This document shows positions 27,597 through 37,232 of a stretch of DNA of 64,000 nt, piece after piece. How positions within the stretch are numbered: the stretch's first letter is position 1; the number at the start of each line of letters is the position of its first letter. Below the pieces are notes generated by a model, which made no database searches, had not been told where the DNA came from, and was given only the letters and a program-made list of their open reading frames with translations. Source of the stretch: Perkinsela sp. pyNocScin1 (taxonomy: Eukaryota > Euglenozoa > Kinetoplastea > Prokinetoplastida > Perkinselidae); assembly GCA_964019655.1 (NCBI GenBank), contig CAXHTR010000007.1, positions 645,308 to 709,307 on the forward strand. Reading direction: 5' to 3'. Position numbers and translations under genes: made by a program.

Positions 27597-28511
27597 TCAA
27601 TTCTCGCGTGGAATAACATACAACCCAGCATTCACCCACTCTGTCGCCCCATGCTTACCCCGAGCAGACTCATACTCAACCACGAGGCCTTCTGGAAGCT
27701 CGCGGAGGTCGAGCGTCCCTGAAAAATCGTTTCCAAATACTGAGATACCTTTGCATTTTCTCGGTATATTTCGCAAGCATATTTCTCCGATAAAATGATT
27801 GGACTCGAGTTTGATTGTGTGAAGTTTCGCTGGCAGGCAGTCGAGACGCACAGTCCCTGAAAAATTATTTGCGTTCAGGTGAAGTTCTTCGATCTTTGGA
27901 TTAAGCTGTGTCAGATCTATGCTTCCCTCCAGCCGATTCTTGCTCAAGAAGAGCGTTTTGAGGTTTTCGACGAGGCTCGTCAGATCGATGCTTCCGCTAA
28001 ATTTGCTCATCACTAGCCCAGCATCACGCAGGCCAACTGGGAGCGATCGCAAGTCGAGTGTGCCGCTGAACTCTGTTTGCATCACAAGAATTTCTTTCAG
28101 TTTTTTGGGAAGCGCCAGCATGTCTATCCCGCCAGTCAGAAGTGTTTCAATAATTCCAATGGACTCGAGACCTCGAGGCAGTGCTGCGACGTCGAACGTT
28201 CCCGTAATTTCTGGACGGTTCAGGGCGATGTTTCGAGTGCTCGCGGGGAGAAGCTCAACCTTGAGGCTACCCCGAACCTCAGTGCTTCGCCACGTAATGC
28301 CTGTGATAGTGTCATCGTCGTCACAGGTGACGCCTATCCACGTACAAACGTCCCGAAAGTCGCCGTTGCGGTCTTTGAACATGAGCGGTGCCGTATACTC
28401 GAACGCTTGGACAAGAAGCTCCATGCGGGCTTGATCAGTCAGTGACTGTGGGTCGAAGCGGCCGAGGCCTGGGTCGGCAGTACTGAGGTAGAGTAAAGTG
28501 TGGTTCTGCAT
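27597..28511 (-). CDS. LRR family protein, 304 aa
   Basis: Start at 28511 (MQNHTLLYLSTADPGLGRFD) by family alignment; ATG 28550 is possible. Box SLTDQARMELLVQAF, textbook cap DVCTWIGVTCDDDDT. Nine repeats; tail ESARGKHGATEWVNAG. One of the best-preserved members and a good reference sequence for the family. Confidence 0.85.
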   Translation of the reverse strand: MQNHTLLYLSTADPGLGRFDPQSLTDQARMELLVQAFEYTAPLMFKDRNGDFRDVCTWIGVTCDDDDTITGITWRSTEVRGSLKVELLPASTRNIALNRPEITGTFDVAALPRGLESIGIIETLLTGGIDMLALPKKLKEILVMQTEFSGTLDLRSLPVGLRDAGLVMSKFSGSIDLTSLVENLKTLFLSKNRLEGSIDLTQLNPKIEELHLNANNFSGTVRLDCLPAKLHTIKLESNHFIGEICLRNIPRKCKGISVFGNDFSGTLDLRELPEGLVVEYESARGKHGATEWVNAGLYVIPREN

Positions 28512-28656
28512 GTACGAGTCAGTGAGTTTTTGAAAAAAGGCTGATAGCATAGAAGATTTGCATTAAACAGGCATATGCTTTACTCATACACGTAATACCA
28601 TAAAAATATATATATTTAGATGAAGGCCTATTGGCGACTTCACACCGAGATTCCAT

Positions 28657-29502
28657 TCAGAGCTTTATTTTGAGCTTAAGGTCCCCTTTCGGAAGCCCAG
28701 TGATACTATCAAGCCTGTTTCCGCGGAGATTTAGATTCTCTAGGTTGCATGGAGCAGAACTCACGTCAACAATGCCGCAAAAATTATTGTACGATAAATT
28801 CAGTTCCCGAAGCGACTTTGGCAGTGAATGTAAGCTGAGGTTCCCTTCAAATTTGCAGCTATGAATATCTAACTCATGAAGACCGCATGGCAAACTTGCA
28901 AGGTCTACGTTCCCAATGAGATCATTATCGTAGAGAGCCAGTTTAGTGAGGCTCTTAGGCAAAGCTGTTAAATCGATCGATCCTGATAGGCCATTCCCCG
29001 AAAGGTCGAGCAGATGCACTTCATCATGCAGATTTTCCAATGCAATTTCACCACTAAACTTATTGTCAGCAAGTGTAATTTCTATCAGAGGGGCTCGAAC
29101 TGCACCTAAGTCAAGAGGACCGCTCATCTCTGTTTCACAGATAAAGATCAATCGAAGGTCGACTGGAAGGTCGGCGAATGACAGAGAGCCTCCGAAAGAA
29201 CTTTGGCAAAACTGCAAGCGCTGAAGTTTCGTTGGCAAAAACTCCGCCTTGAATAGACCCTGATACAATCCAAAAAATCGAATAGAAAGCGGAGTCCACT
29301 CGATTGCATTGACGTGCTCATCTTGACACGTGACACCGTCCCAATTGCAAACATCAAGGAAGCCACCATCACTGTCTTGAAAATGAGCGCAAAGTTCTGT
29401 GCTGAAGCTTTCAAGGAAAATCTCCATCGATGCCTGATCTGTGAGTAGCAGCGGGTCAAGGCGGCTGAGTGATGTGTCAATAGTCAGAAAGAGTGGGTGC
29501 AT
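28657..29502 (-). CDS. LRR family protein, 281 aa (recent duplicate pair, copy A)
   Basis: MHPLFLTIDTSLSRLDPLLL, box TDQASMEIFLESF, cap DVCNWDGVTCQDEH. Nine repeats, with the fourth carrying an unusual D-L-G-A-V-R-x-P-L instead of L-P-x-x-L. The same change, the same leader and the same D-I-H-S-C-K-F repeat occur in the next gene upstream (29670-30515), so the two are a recent tandem duplication. Confidence 0.85.
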   Translation of the reverse strand: MHPLFLTIDTSLSRLDPLLLTDQASMEIFLESFSTELCAHFQDSDGGFLDVCNWDGVTCQDEHVNAIEWTPLSIRFFGLYQGLFKAEFLPTKLQRLQFCQSSFGGSLSFADLPVDLRLIFICETEMSGPLDLGAVRAPLIEITLADNKFSGEIALENLHDEVHLLDLSGNGLSGSIDLTALPKSLTKLALYDNDLIGNVDLASLPCGLHELDIHSCKFEGNLSLHSLPKSLRELNLSYNNFCGIVDVSSAPCNLENLNLRGNRLDSITGLPKGDLKLKIKL

Positions 29503-29669
29503 TGATTATGATTTTTATCCAAATTGATCTTCAAGGTGAGCAGAGCACTGAAAGGTCTTGATAGGAAATAGTTACTTACTCTCTACTATTCATTGTAATA
29601 TTGTTTCGAGCATATGTGTGAATCTCTCATCTAAATTGCTATGTGCGCATTTTCACAGTGAAGCTCTAC

Positions 29670-30515
29670 TCATATTTTTATCGAGAAATAATCGGGCCGA
29701 TTTCGAAGCCCAATAACTCCATCGAGCTCATTATCGCGTAGATTCAGCCTTTCCAGGGCCTTTGGAACACCGCTTATGTCGACAGTTCCACGAAACGAAT
29801 TTTTAGATAAATCCAGTATTTCAAGCGACTCTGGCAAAGCACTCAGTATGATATGCCCAGCAAATTTGCAGCTATGAATATCTAATTCAGAAAGGCCGCA
29901 TGGCAAACTTCCGAAGTCAGCTTTCCCACTGAATTTATTCTCACTGAGATTCAAATCGGTGAGGTTCTTAGGTAAAGCTGTAAAATCAATCGTTCCTGAT
30001 AGTAAGTTATCCGAGAGATCGAGTGACTCAACGCCATCATGAAGCTTTTCAAAGGCTAATTCACCTCTGAGTCCATCCCCTGCAAGTTTTATCTCTATCA
30101 ATGGGATGCGTACTGCGCCGAAATCAACGGAGCCGCTCAGGTCGATATCACAGACGTTGATATGCTCAAGGTCGACTGGTAACTGCGTGAAAGATAAAGA
30201 ACCTTCTATTTGCAGCCCAAGAATTTCTAAGCGCTGGAGCTTACGCGGCAAAAATTCTGCCTTGAAGGCACCCTTGGCTTCTTGGAAATAAAAAACTGAC
30301 CCAGAATCCCAAAATAATTCGGTCACGTTCTCATCTGTACATGTGACGCCTGTCCATTCGCAAACATCGGTGTAAAAGCCTTTGATGTCTTTAAAATGTT
30401 CTCGGAACATTGAAGGATAATTTTCTATGAACATCTCCATCGATGCCTGATCTGTGAGCAGCAGCGGGTCGAGGCGGCTCAGTGATGTGTCAATAGTGCA
30501 AAGAAGCGGATACAT
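29670..30515 (-). CDS. LRR family protein, 281 aa (recent duplicate pair, copy B)
   Basis: Start at 30515 (MYPLLCTIDTSLSRLD), with ATG 30524 also possible. Box TDQASMEMFIENY; cap DVCEWTGVTCTDEN. Repeat-by-repeat alignment with 28657-29502 needs no gaps over most of the length. Differences cluster in the exposed positions of repeats (for example LSGSVDFGAVRIPL against MSGPLDLGAVRAPL), while the L and N framework is the same. Confidence 0.85.
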   Translation of the reverse strand: MYPLLCTIDTSLSRLDPLLLTDQASMEMFIENYPSMFREHFKDIKGFYTDVCEWTGVTCTDENVTELFWDSGSVFYFQEAKGAFKAEFLPRKLQRLEILGLQIEGSLSFTQLPVDLEHINVCDIDLSGSVDFGAVRIPLIEIKLAGDGLRGELAFEKLHDGVESLDLSDNLLSGTIDFTALPKNLTDLNLSENKFSGKADFGSLPCGLSELDIHSCKFAGHIILSALPESLEILDLSKNSFRGTVDISGVPKALERLNLRDNELDGVIGLRNRPDYFSIKI

Positions 30516-30779
30516 TGCGTACAATCGTGTAATGTTGATGTTGAAACAAAGAAAAAAATTCTTTTTGATAAATGAAAACTCAGTCCAAAAGCGTAACGTG
30601 CCAATGAAAGATCACTCTTAGCTTGAGATTTACAAAGTTCAGATTGACATGGTGATTATTTCAGCAGTAATCCTTAAAATTTCTCCTACGTCTTATTCTC
30701 TCCTAGCTCAAAATGAACTCTATGTCTTTCAAAATGAAGCATTTCCATTCCTTCATCGTTGAAATACATTTCATACACA

Positions 30780-31610
30780 TCATAAGTCAATATCGATAAT
30801 ATTTCCCTCCTCATCCACAACGCGAGCTATTCTATTAAACTTCAGGTCTACAACCCGAACGGCTTCGCGGCAGATAATTGCCTCGCCTATAAATCGATTT
30901 CCCCGTGCAATGAGTGCAAGCATATCTCTTGGAAAATTGACAAAAACAAAAACCCCGCCGAATTCGTTTCCATGGATGTGCAATTGACACATGTGTGCTG
31001 GGAGATGATCGAAGCACAGAGTTCCGCTCAGCTGATTGTCATTCAGCTGAAGATATCTCAGGTGAAGTGGGAGCTGCGTCAGATCCACACTCCCGCTGAG
31101 CTGATTACCGCCAAGATTGAGTGTCTGGAGGCCAGGTGGAAGTGCCGTCAAGTCGCAGCTGCCTGCGAAAGCGCTCTTTTCGAAGTTCAGGAGCACAAGG
31201 GATCTGGGCATGTGTGCCAGGTCGAGCGGTCCAGAAAACTTTGTCTGTGCCAAAGTCAACTCACGCAGGCCTTTGGGGAGTGCTTCGGCATCAATGGTAC
31301 CCTTAACAAAGCTGGTCTCAACGTGGCAAATTTCCAAAGTTGGAGGCAGGAATTCCAATGCGAGCGAGCCGAGAAAAAACCGACTCGTTGACTAGAAGGC
31401 TGTAACACGCTGCGACGCATCGCATGTAACACCAGGCCATTCGCACACGCGCATGTACGCACCACCGATAGACTGAAAGCGCTGCTTGGAGAAATCCTGC
31501 AAGCCATCCAGGACGAGTTCCATGCGCATCTGGTCGGACAGCATGTCTCGGTTGATTCGACCGACAGCGTCGTGGCACATGCACAGGGAGATAAGTGCCT
31601 TGAGTGGCAT
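30780..31610 (-). pseudogene. LRR family gene with a single in-frame TAG
   Basis: A family-type start at 31610 (MPLKALISLCMCHDAVGRIN), box MLSDQMRMELVLDGL and cap RVCEWPGVTCDASQR lead to TAG at 31394-31392. The frame goes on without shift into FLGSLALEFLPPTLEICH and about six repeats to a normal stop at 30780. The tail carries ARVVDEEGNIIDID. One nonsense change is all that separates it from an intact gene, so it may be recent, polymorphic, or a sequencing error. Confidence 0.75.
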
Positions 31611-32167
31611 TTTACTCACAAAATTGAAGTGGCAGTCAAAATGTAAAATTCTACACGGCTGCGTATATGACGTAGATCTGAGCAAGAAGCTCATCTACGG
31701 CTCTAGCACCCTCTCAAGGCTCTCAAACGGCTCTAGCACGCTCTCAAGATAGTTGAATGCTAGCTCGAGTTTTTTAAGCAATCACGGGATGTAATTGAGG
31801 AGGGTTGTACCGTTGAGATACCTTATGATCCAACTGATCTCCGTGACGTGGCCGTGAAACAAGAATTTTCAAGCTGCTTGTGAAAGAATGCGCAATTTTC
31901 TATATCTTTCATTCACATGGTTTGTAGCCCTAGCCATCCCGATAAAAAAGCAGGTACGCAAAAGGTGTCTTTGCGGAGACTCTCTCGTATTTTGATCAGA
32001 TCATCATTGCCGTAAAATGCCACATTTGATGGTACATAAAATCTATCGCACGTTGTAGAAATTCTACATTCATCATGATAAACATATTTGTCGCAAAAAA
32101 AAAATGCTTTCTATGAAGTAATAAATCGTCACACATCTGCGTTTTCTCTCGATCTGAATGCCGATGC
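31611..32167. other. Intergenic, 557 bp
   Basis: No gene seen. It contains a 30-bp direct repeat (31697-31748, 1.7 copies of a unit starting ACGGCTCTAGCAC). The rest is AT-rich with no recognised feature. Confidence 0.5.
31697..31748. repeat. 30-bp tandem direct repeat, 1.7 copies
   Basis: ACGGCTCTAGCAC followed by C/G-CTCTCAAG occurs at 31697 and again at 31727, exactly 30 bp apart, differing by one base. It is not seen elsewhere in the window. Confidence 0.85.
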
Positions 32168-32938
32168 TCAATCAGAGGCTGTGAAAACGTGAATTCCATT
32201 GCTCTTGGTGAGAAACATAACATCGTAGGGGTCCTGCTCCTTCTCGACACCGATTCGGATGTTTTGGGCCGGACAGGCAGAAACGTCGAGCTTTCCCTCA
32301 AATTGATTTCTCTGCAGCTGTACCTCTTCCATTTTTGATGGGAGCTTTGAGATATCTATGGACCCCGAAAGTTGGTTGTGCGCAATGGAGAGAAACCTGA
32401 GCGTCTCCGGAAGTGCCGTCAAGTCCACAGATCCCGAGAAATCGTTCGCGCTCATGCGCAAGTTTTCGAGTTTCAGAGGTAAACTCGCAAGGTCCGCACT
32501 CCCACTGAATTGGTTCGCGTTGACGAGAATGACTGTAAGTGACTCAGGAAATGATCGAAAATCAATGCTACCGCTCATGCTGTTATGGCCCACGTCAAAA
32601 CGCTCGAGTTTCGGCGGAAGTTTCGATGTCGTCACGGTCCCCCGAAAAGAATTGTACGAGATGTCGAAACCCAAAATGTTTCTCGGGATGTAGTCGATGG
32701 ACATTGTTCCTTTGAGATCGAGAAAGCTACAGCTGAATTTCGTGACACGGCCGTCTTCGTCAAGTATCACGCCATCCCACTCCGCTAGGTCCTTGTACTG
32801 CCCATCATCATTCTGATAGCTCTCCTTCGTCCAATCGGAGCATTCAGAGAGCATAAGCTCAAGAAGCATCGCATCGGAGAGCATGGATTCATTCATGCGG
32901 CCGAGAGGACTATCTGCGGCGAGAAGATACTGAAGCAT
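32168..32938 (-). CDS. LRR family protein, 256 aa
   Basis: MLQYLLAADSPLGRMNESML, box LSDAMLLELMLSEC; cap DLAEWDGVILDEDGR (cysteines lost, acidic). Seven very regular repeats and a tail of about 40 residues (NIRIGVEKEQDPYDVMFL) unlike the others. Just upstream on the coding strand is a pyrimidine-rich stretch ending in CTACAG (32953-32948), 10 bp before the ATG, which would serve as a trans-splice acceptor. Confidence 0.8.
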   Translation of the reverse strand: MLQYLLAADSPLGRMNESMLSDAMLLELMLSECSDWTKESYQNDDGQYKDLAEWDGVILDEDGRVTKFSCSFLDLKGTMSIDYIPRNILGFDISYNSFRGTVTTSKLPPKLERFDVGHNSMSGSIDFRSFPESLTVILVNANQFSGSADLASLPLKLENLRMSANDFSGSVDLTALPETLRFLSIAHNQLSGSIDISKLPSKMEEVQLQRNQFEGKLDVSACPAQNIRIGVEKEQDPYDVMFLTKSNGIHVFTASD

Positions 32939-32947
32939 TGGGTTCTT

Positions 32948-32970
32948 CTGTAGAAGTAAGACGGAAATAT
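32948..32970 (-). promoter_or_regulatory. Possible trans-splice acceptor
   Basis: On the minus strand, CTTACTTCTACAG ends 10 bp before the ATG of the LRR gene at 32938. Kinetoplastid mRNAs receive their 5' ends by trans-splicing at such AG sites after a pyrimidine tract. Read by eye only; many LRR genes lack an equally clear site. Confidence 0.3.
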
Positions 32971-33235
32971 ATGTGAAGGAAATGATTGAAAGATCTCTAA
33001 ATGAATTCTATTACCTTGAGATACATATGTAGTGAAATGATTCATTGCTCGAACGAATGACTGCGTTCACATTCTTCGAATACGCGCGAAATTCCGTTAT
33101 GATCGTCGCAGAAACTTTTTGGGACGATTAAGTCACAGTCACGGCATTCTTCAAGCTAGTCAGATTCGCCATTGTCACTTAAATCAAATCTTTCCTCATC
33201 TTATTAGTATGCACAGTCGAAAATATCCCCTCGTG

Positions 33236-34321
33236 CTACGCTTGAAGCACCTCTGCGAATCCTGCGCCCGTGTACTCCACCTGCACAAAGTACGGCACAT
33301 GCCTTAGGTCGAGAACACCCACAAAGGCGTTGTTGCTGAGCACGACCGAGCGAAGTTTTGCTGGAACCGCGCCAAACACAACGCTGCCAGAGAGCGAGTT
33401 GCCCGACACATTTAGCTCGAACATGCTCGGAGGCAGCGCCGATAGGTCAATTGTCCCCGTAAAAGAGTTAGCAGATACGTCCAGCGTCAGAAGTCGGAGC
33501 GGGAGCGACGTCAGCTCGAGCGTCCCGTCCATCTGGTTCGCGCTGACCTCGCACGTTCGCATCTCGATAGGAAGGAGATCGAGCTGAAACGAGCCGTGGA
33601 GCGCATTGCGGCTGACACTGAAGTCGGTGAAAGCCTTCGGGAGGTCCAGCGTGTGCACAGTGCCCGTCAGCGCATTGCCTTGGAGGAAGAGCCGCTCGAG
33701 TGTTCTCGGCAGTTTTGCGAAGTCACAGTCCCCAAAAAATTTGTTGTCGGCGAGGTGGAGGAAATTGAGGCGGGGCGGGAGCTGTGTGAGGTTTAAAAAG
33801 CCAGAGAGCTGTGCATTGGATGCGTTGAAGACTTCGAGCATCGGTGGGAGGTCGAGCAGATCGATGGACGCCTGCAGCGGCGTGTTCCAGAGGTCGAGCT
33901 TCGCGAGGCCTCTCGGCAATCGCGCAATGTCTAGGCCACCAACGATTTCTTTCACGCTGAGCTTGAGACTCCGAAGCGTCTCGGGAAGATCTTCGGCGGA
34001 GATGCTGAGGGTGAGTTCGGGGCTATAGATCTCAAAAGACTGGAGTTGACGTGGGAACATGTGCAGTTTGATTGGCTGCAACGCTTTGTTGGTGATATTC
34101 GAATTGCACCAGTCGATTCGAAGGACGTCACCCTTGGCATTACACCTGACGTTGCGCCATTCAATAACGCTGCGATACTCGCCTTTCTGGTCTTTGAATT
34201 GGCGCTGCGTGCACGCGTCGCACTGATCGACGAGGAGCTCGAGGATCGACTGGTCGCTCAGCGCCGAGGCATCAAAGCGCCCGAGGCCGTCGGTACAGAG
34301 AATTATCGAGGGAAGTGACAT
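33236..34321 (-). CDS. LRR family protein, 361 aa
   Basis: The start at 34321 (MSLPSIILCTDGLGRFDAS) fits the family; ATG 34345 adds eight residues. Box LSDQSILELLVDQC; cap SVIEWRNVRCNAKGD, with an extra cysteine pair just before (DACTQR). About 11 repeats. GC-rich relative to most members. It is the last LRR gene before the transposon-derived region. Confidence 0.85.
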   Translation of the reverse strand: MSLPSIILCTDGLGRFDASALSDQSILELLVDQCDACTQRQFKDQKGEYRSVIEWRNVRCNAKGDVLRIDWCNSNITNKALQPIKLHMFPRQLQSFEIYSPELTLSISAEDLPETLRSLKLSVKEIVGGLDIARLPRGLAKLDLWNTPLQASIDLLDLPPMLEVFNASNAQLSGFLNLTQLPPRLNFLHLADNKFFGDCDFAKLPRTLERLFLQGNALTGTVHTLDLPKAFTDFSVSRNALHGSFQLDLLPIEMRTCEVSANQMDGTLELTSLPLRLLTLDVSANSFTGTIDLSALPPSMFELNVSGNSLSGSVVFGAVPAKLRSVVLSNNAFVGVLDLRHVPYFVQVEYTGAGFAEVLQA

Positions 34322-34345
34322 AGAAGTTATTGAAAGTGAAGTCAA

Positions 34346-34792
34346 GATGACAGAACGTATGCGAAGAGCGAAGTCTAAACAAGTTGACTACAAGCCCTCT
34401 GATGATATACCCTGATGGCACATTAACTCTACAAGTGCCAAGTTTGGACTGACTCATCTCCAATGTTTTCGACGCTGTCTCGAGTACACGCACCGCAGAC
34501 GCTATCCCTTCAGCTTAAAGTCACGTAAGCCTTTCTTGATTATGAATGCTTATCAAGCATTTCTCGAATTAAGCCGCAAGCAGCTTTCCTTTGAGCATTT
34601 TCGGATGAAAAGAAGAAATCACATTGACTTTTTCAATGGGGGTTTACTGAGAACTTGGTATTTTCGGGTAGAATGGTGCTACTGATAATCTTTATGTATT
34701 CATAATATTTATGTGCTTAACCTATTACATGTATCATTTTATTATACTACGGCAGTTGCCTAGATTGGTGCATCACCACAGAGTAAGTATGC
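34346..34792. other. Intergenic, nothing recognised
   Basis: About 450 bp of AT-rich sequence between the LRR gene and the transposase remnants. No ORF or RNA gene that I can support. Confidence 0.5.
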
Positions 34793-35550
34793 AAGGCTCC
34801 CGTACACAGCAGGTTACGTGTCAAAGGATATTGCAGAGATGATTGTCGTTGAAAAGATCGGCAAAAAACATCAAAAGGCCGTCACAGGATGCTACATGGG
34901 GCGCACGACTTTGAAAAACTGTGGACGTAATATCGAAAATAATATCTATAAGAAAGTCATAAATCGGCTGAAAAACTCCCCCGCCTCCATCAAGGCTACA
35001 GGCTGATGAGCCAAATGATGTCATAAAGCGCGTAATGCTTGCGAGAGAGGAAATGCTCTTTTGCCGATCACCAGCTATTGCCGATCTCTCTTGCAATTGC
35101 GGTGATGTGTGTGTCAAACGTTGCACAAAGTATGGATTCAAAGATAAAGAGCTCAAAACTCGTGATTGGGTCTCAAACCCGTTCGGAGTTAACGTTTCAG
35201 AAATCACAGAGGGTTATTTAATCGTGGAAGATATTTTGAACCTTCAGACGTATCGCGCACAGTACGAAAAGTATTTTAGTGATTCGCGGAGAACATCCGA
35301 GTTTTGGGCGAAAGTTTTCGATGAGTTTAAACATGCTGCACCAGTAGCGCTTGATCATTCATTTCACTTTGCGACTTCGTACCTGTGCGAACAATCGTTC
35401 TCTGCACAAAATGCAATCAGAACTTCCGAAAGAAATGCCATTGAAGATGATACCGAGATTCGACTTTTTTCTGCTACATGCAACCAGATTTCGATGTATG
35501 CGCACGGGGCCATTCTGCGCATGAGTCCCCATCCCGCAGATCAATGATAG
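34793..35550 (+). pseudogene. hAT-family (ZBED5-like) transposase remnant, C-terminal part
   Basis: The open frame 35035-35547 (170 aa) reads as the C-terminal region of ZBED5/FAM200-type hAT transposases: RDWVSNPF, then EFWAKVFDEF, then HFATSYLCEQSFSAQNAI and R-N-A-I-E-D-D-T-E-I-R-L, matching the hAT dimerisation region (F-A-T-T-Y-L-C-E-x-G-F-S-A-L). A short open frame just upstream (34793-35006; ENNIYKKVINRLKNSPASI) may come from an earlier part of the same transposase (low confidence), with the DDE-bearing middle missing. The zinc finger and catalytic core are absent, so it cannot be active. Plus strand, against the local gene direction. Confidence 0.75.
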
Positions 35551-35808
35551 GGCAGCATCTCATGAAGAGACAGCAAATAACACAGAGAGCTTTACAGGGA
35601 ATAATCCACGAATTAACAGCGAGCTCAGATAATTGCGCAGACGTACAAGCAATCAAAGAGAGTACGATCGAGTTAACAGCGAGCATTCGGAATGCTGTGA
35701 TGGACCTGATCGCTTTGTGAAGAGACAATTTCTGTGTGAGAATGCTGAGGCACAGGCGATGTACAGCCCTAAATTGAATCCCAAAGGTGTGCCGTACGCG
35801 GTTGGCAG

Positions 35809-36300
35809 ATGTTCACACCCTCCATTGTAACGGGGCTGCGACGAATGGAGGATACAGCGCAAGCTGCGCACCTCTATTCTGGCACAAGCTCGATCCAAAG
35901 CACGGGATATGCGGTGTTCTGTTTTGGACCAAGTAGAGTCTACTGTCATCTCATGGAATGGTCAAAGCGTGCAAAGCAGAACACCTCTGGAGAAGCGCCA
36001 CTGATAATTGCCGAGGGTGCGATTACTTTCATGGAAAAGACTGCCTCAAAGTGTGTACTATCCAAAGAAATATAAGCCAGGTTTTCTGGTGACATTCTAT
36101 ATGTAGTGCAGTTTCTTTCTGACGAGGAAGATCGCCTGAGTGACGTAGTCTGTCACATTTGTTTGGCTGGAGACCGTGAGCATGAGCTCATGCTTTGCTC
36201 GTCAAGTGGCTGTGAATCAGCTGAACACTTCGACTGCTTTGACCCCCCTCTCGAGCAAGTTCCTGCAGATGACTGGTTCTGCCCGGCGTGCAAGTGAAAA
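35809..36300 (+). pseudogene. PHD-finger gene fragment with an in-frame TAA
   Basis: One reading frame runs from ATG 35809 (MFTPSIVTGLRRMEDTA) to TAA at 36073-36075 and continues in the same frame into a complete PHD finger ending at a stop at 36297. The zinc ligands follow the C4-H-C3 order: VCHIC, LMLC, GC, EH, DC, then FCPAC. There is no ATG between the TAA and the finger. PHD fingers bind histone tails and also occur in proteins of some transposons. Given its place between two hAT fragments it may be cargo or part of a transposon, but that is inference. Confidence 0.65.
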
Positions 36301-36649
36301 GATGCCGAGATGGACGCACAGGTTCTAATACCATCGCCAGAAACGCATTTTTCACCTCAATGCACTTATGACCTCCAAAATGCACTTATCACCTCCGATG
36401 AACAGATGCATGAGGATATCGTGCAGATATTGTCCACGTATTGGGTATTTGTCCGATACACAGATATCTTAGCCTCGCATCCGTCTCCTTTCCAGGGCGC
36501 AGAACAAAATGCGGCGCAGCCCAACCAAAGTCGCACAAGATCGGACTAGGCACTGATCAAGACCCCTGAGTAGTTCTTGCTTAAAGTCCACTGACCATAA
36601 GTTAACATGGTGATTTTTTGTCGACTGCCATCTCTACTAACGCAGGGCA

Positions 36650-37232
36650 CTTAGTATGCGAGATCACTGGCCGCAGTGCTTCATCGATACGCTTGACTTA
36701 GCTGATGACATAATCAATTTTATTCATGGTATGCCGAGAAACCCGGGATAAGTTTCGCAAATGCTACGAAGATAATGGTCGCCCGTGGGACCAGCTGAAA
36801 TTCTACGCCACTTCGCGCTGGACATCTGCGGGCGGCACCATAAAACGTCTTGTCAAATTAAGCAGACAAAGAGATCCGATGTTCCTTCCGAGACTGGCGT
36901 ATTTGGCCGATGTCCTTCACTTTATCAACGAGGCAAATGGAAACTTACAGGGAATGGAGATAACAATCTCTGAACCAAAAACTGAAGTACTCATACTCAA
37001 ACAAAAGCTCCGTCAACTCAAGATCACCATTGGCAGAGAGGATTTTATCGGTCTTGAGAATTTTGAAAAAATCACAAGCGATAAACCAATGAGGCGGAAT
37101 GTGAAATCTCGTCTTAAACTCGATATCGATGGCCACCTCAAAAACATTCTCTTATGTCCTCCACTTTGTCCACGAGACAAACGGAAACTCACAAGCACAG
37201 AGTTGTGGTTCTCAAAAGTAGAGATTGCTTAA
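36650..37232 (+). pseudogene. hAT-family (ZBED5-like) transposase remnant, middle part
   Basis: The open frame 36726-37232 (168 aa) contains LAYLADVLHFINEANGNLQG, the signature of the middle region of ZBED5-type hAT transposases (L-A-Y-L-A-D-I-F-x-H-L-N-E-L-N-x-x-L-Q-G), preceded by a R-W-T-S-A-G-G like the R-W-L-S-R-G of the family. Just upstream, in another frame, LADDIINFIHGMPR matches the preceding family segment, so there is a frameshift near 36740. It lies after the C-terminal fragment at 34.8-35.5 kb although it should come before it, so the two come from separate copies or a rearrangement. Confidence 0.75.

Noticed and set aside
11873-31610. Stop-codon reassignment to explain in-frame stops
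   Set aside because: TAA, TAG and TGA all occur as lone in-frame stops, while the same codons end intact genes; one pseudogene carries all three plus another has a frameshift. Decay or recent mutation is simpler. Selenocysteine at the TGA of the ArdC-N gene was also dropped: sister genes have no cysteine there.
36310-36549. 79-codon plus-strand frame after the PHD finger
   Set aside because: No similarity to transposase or PHD proteins that I can see; probably chance.
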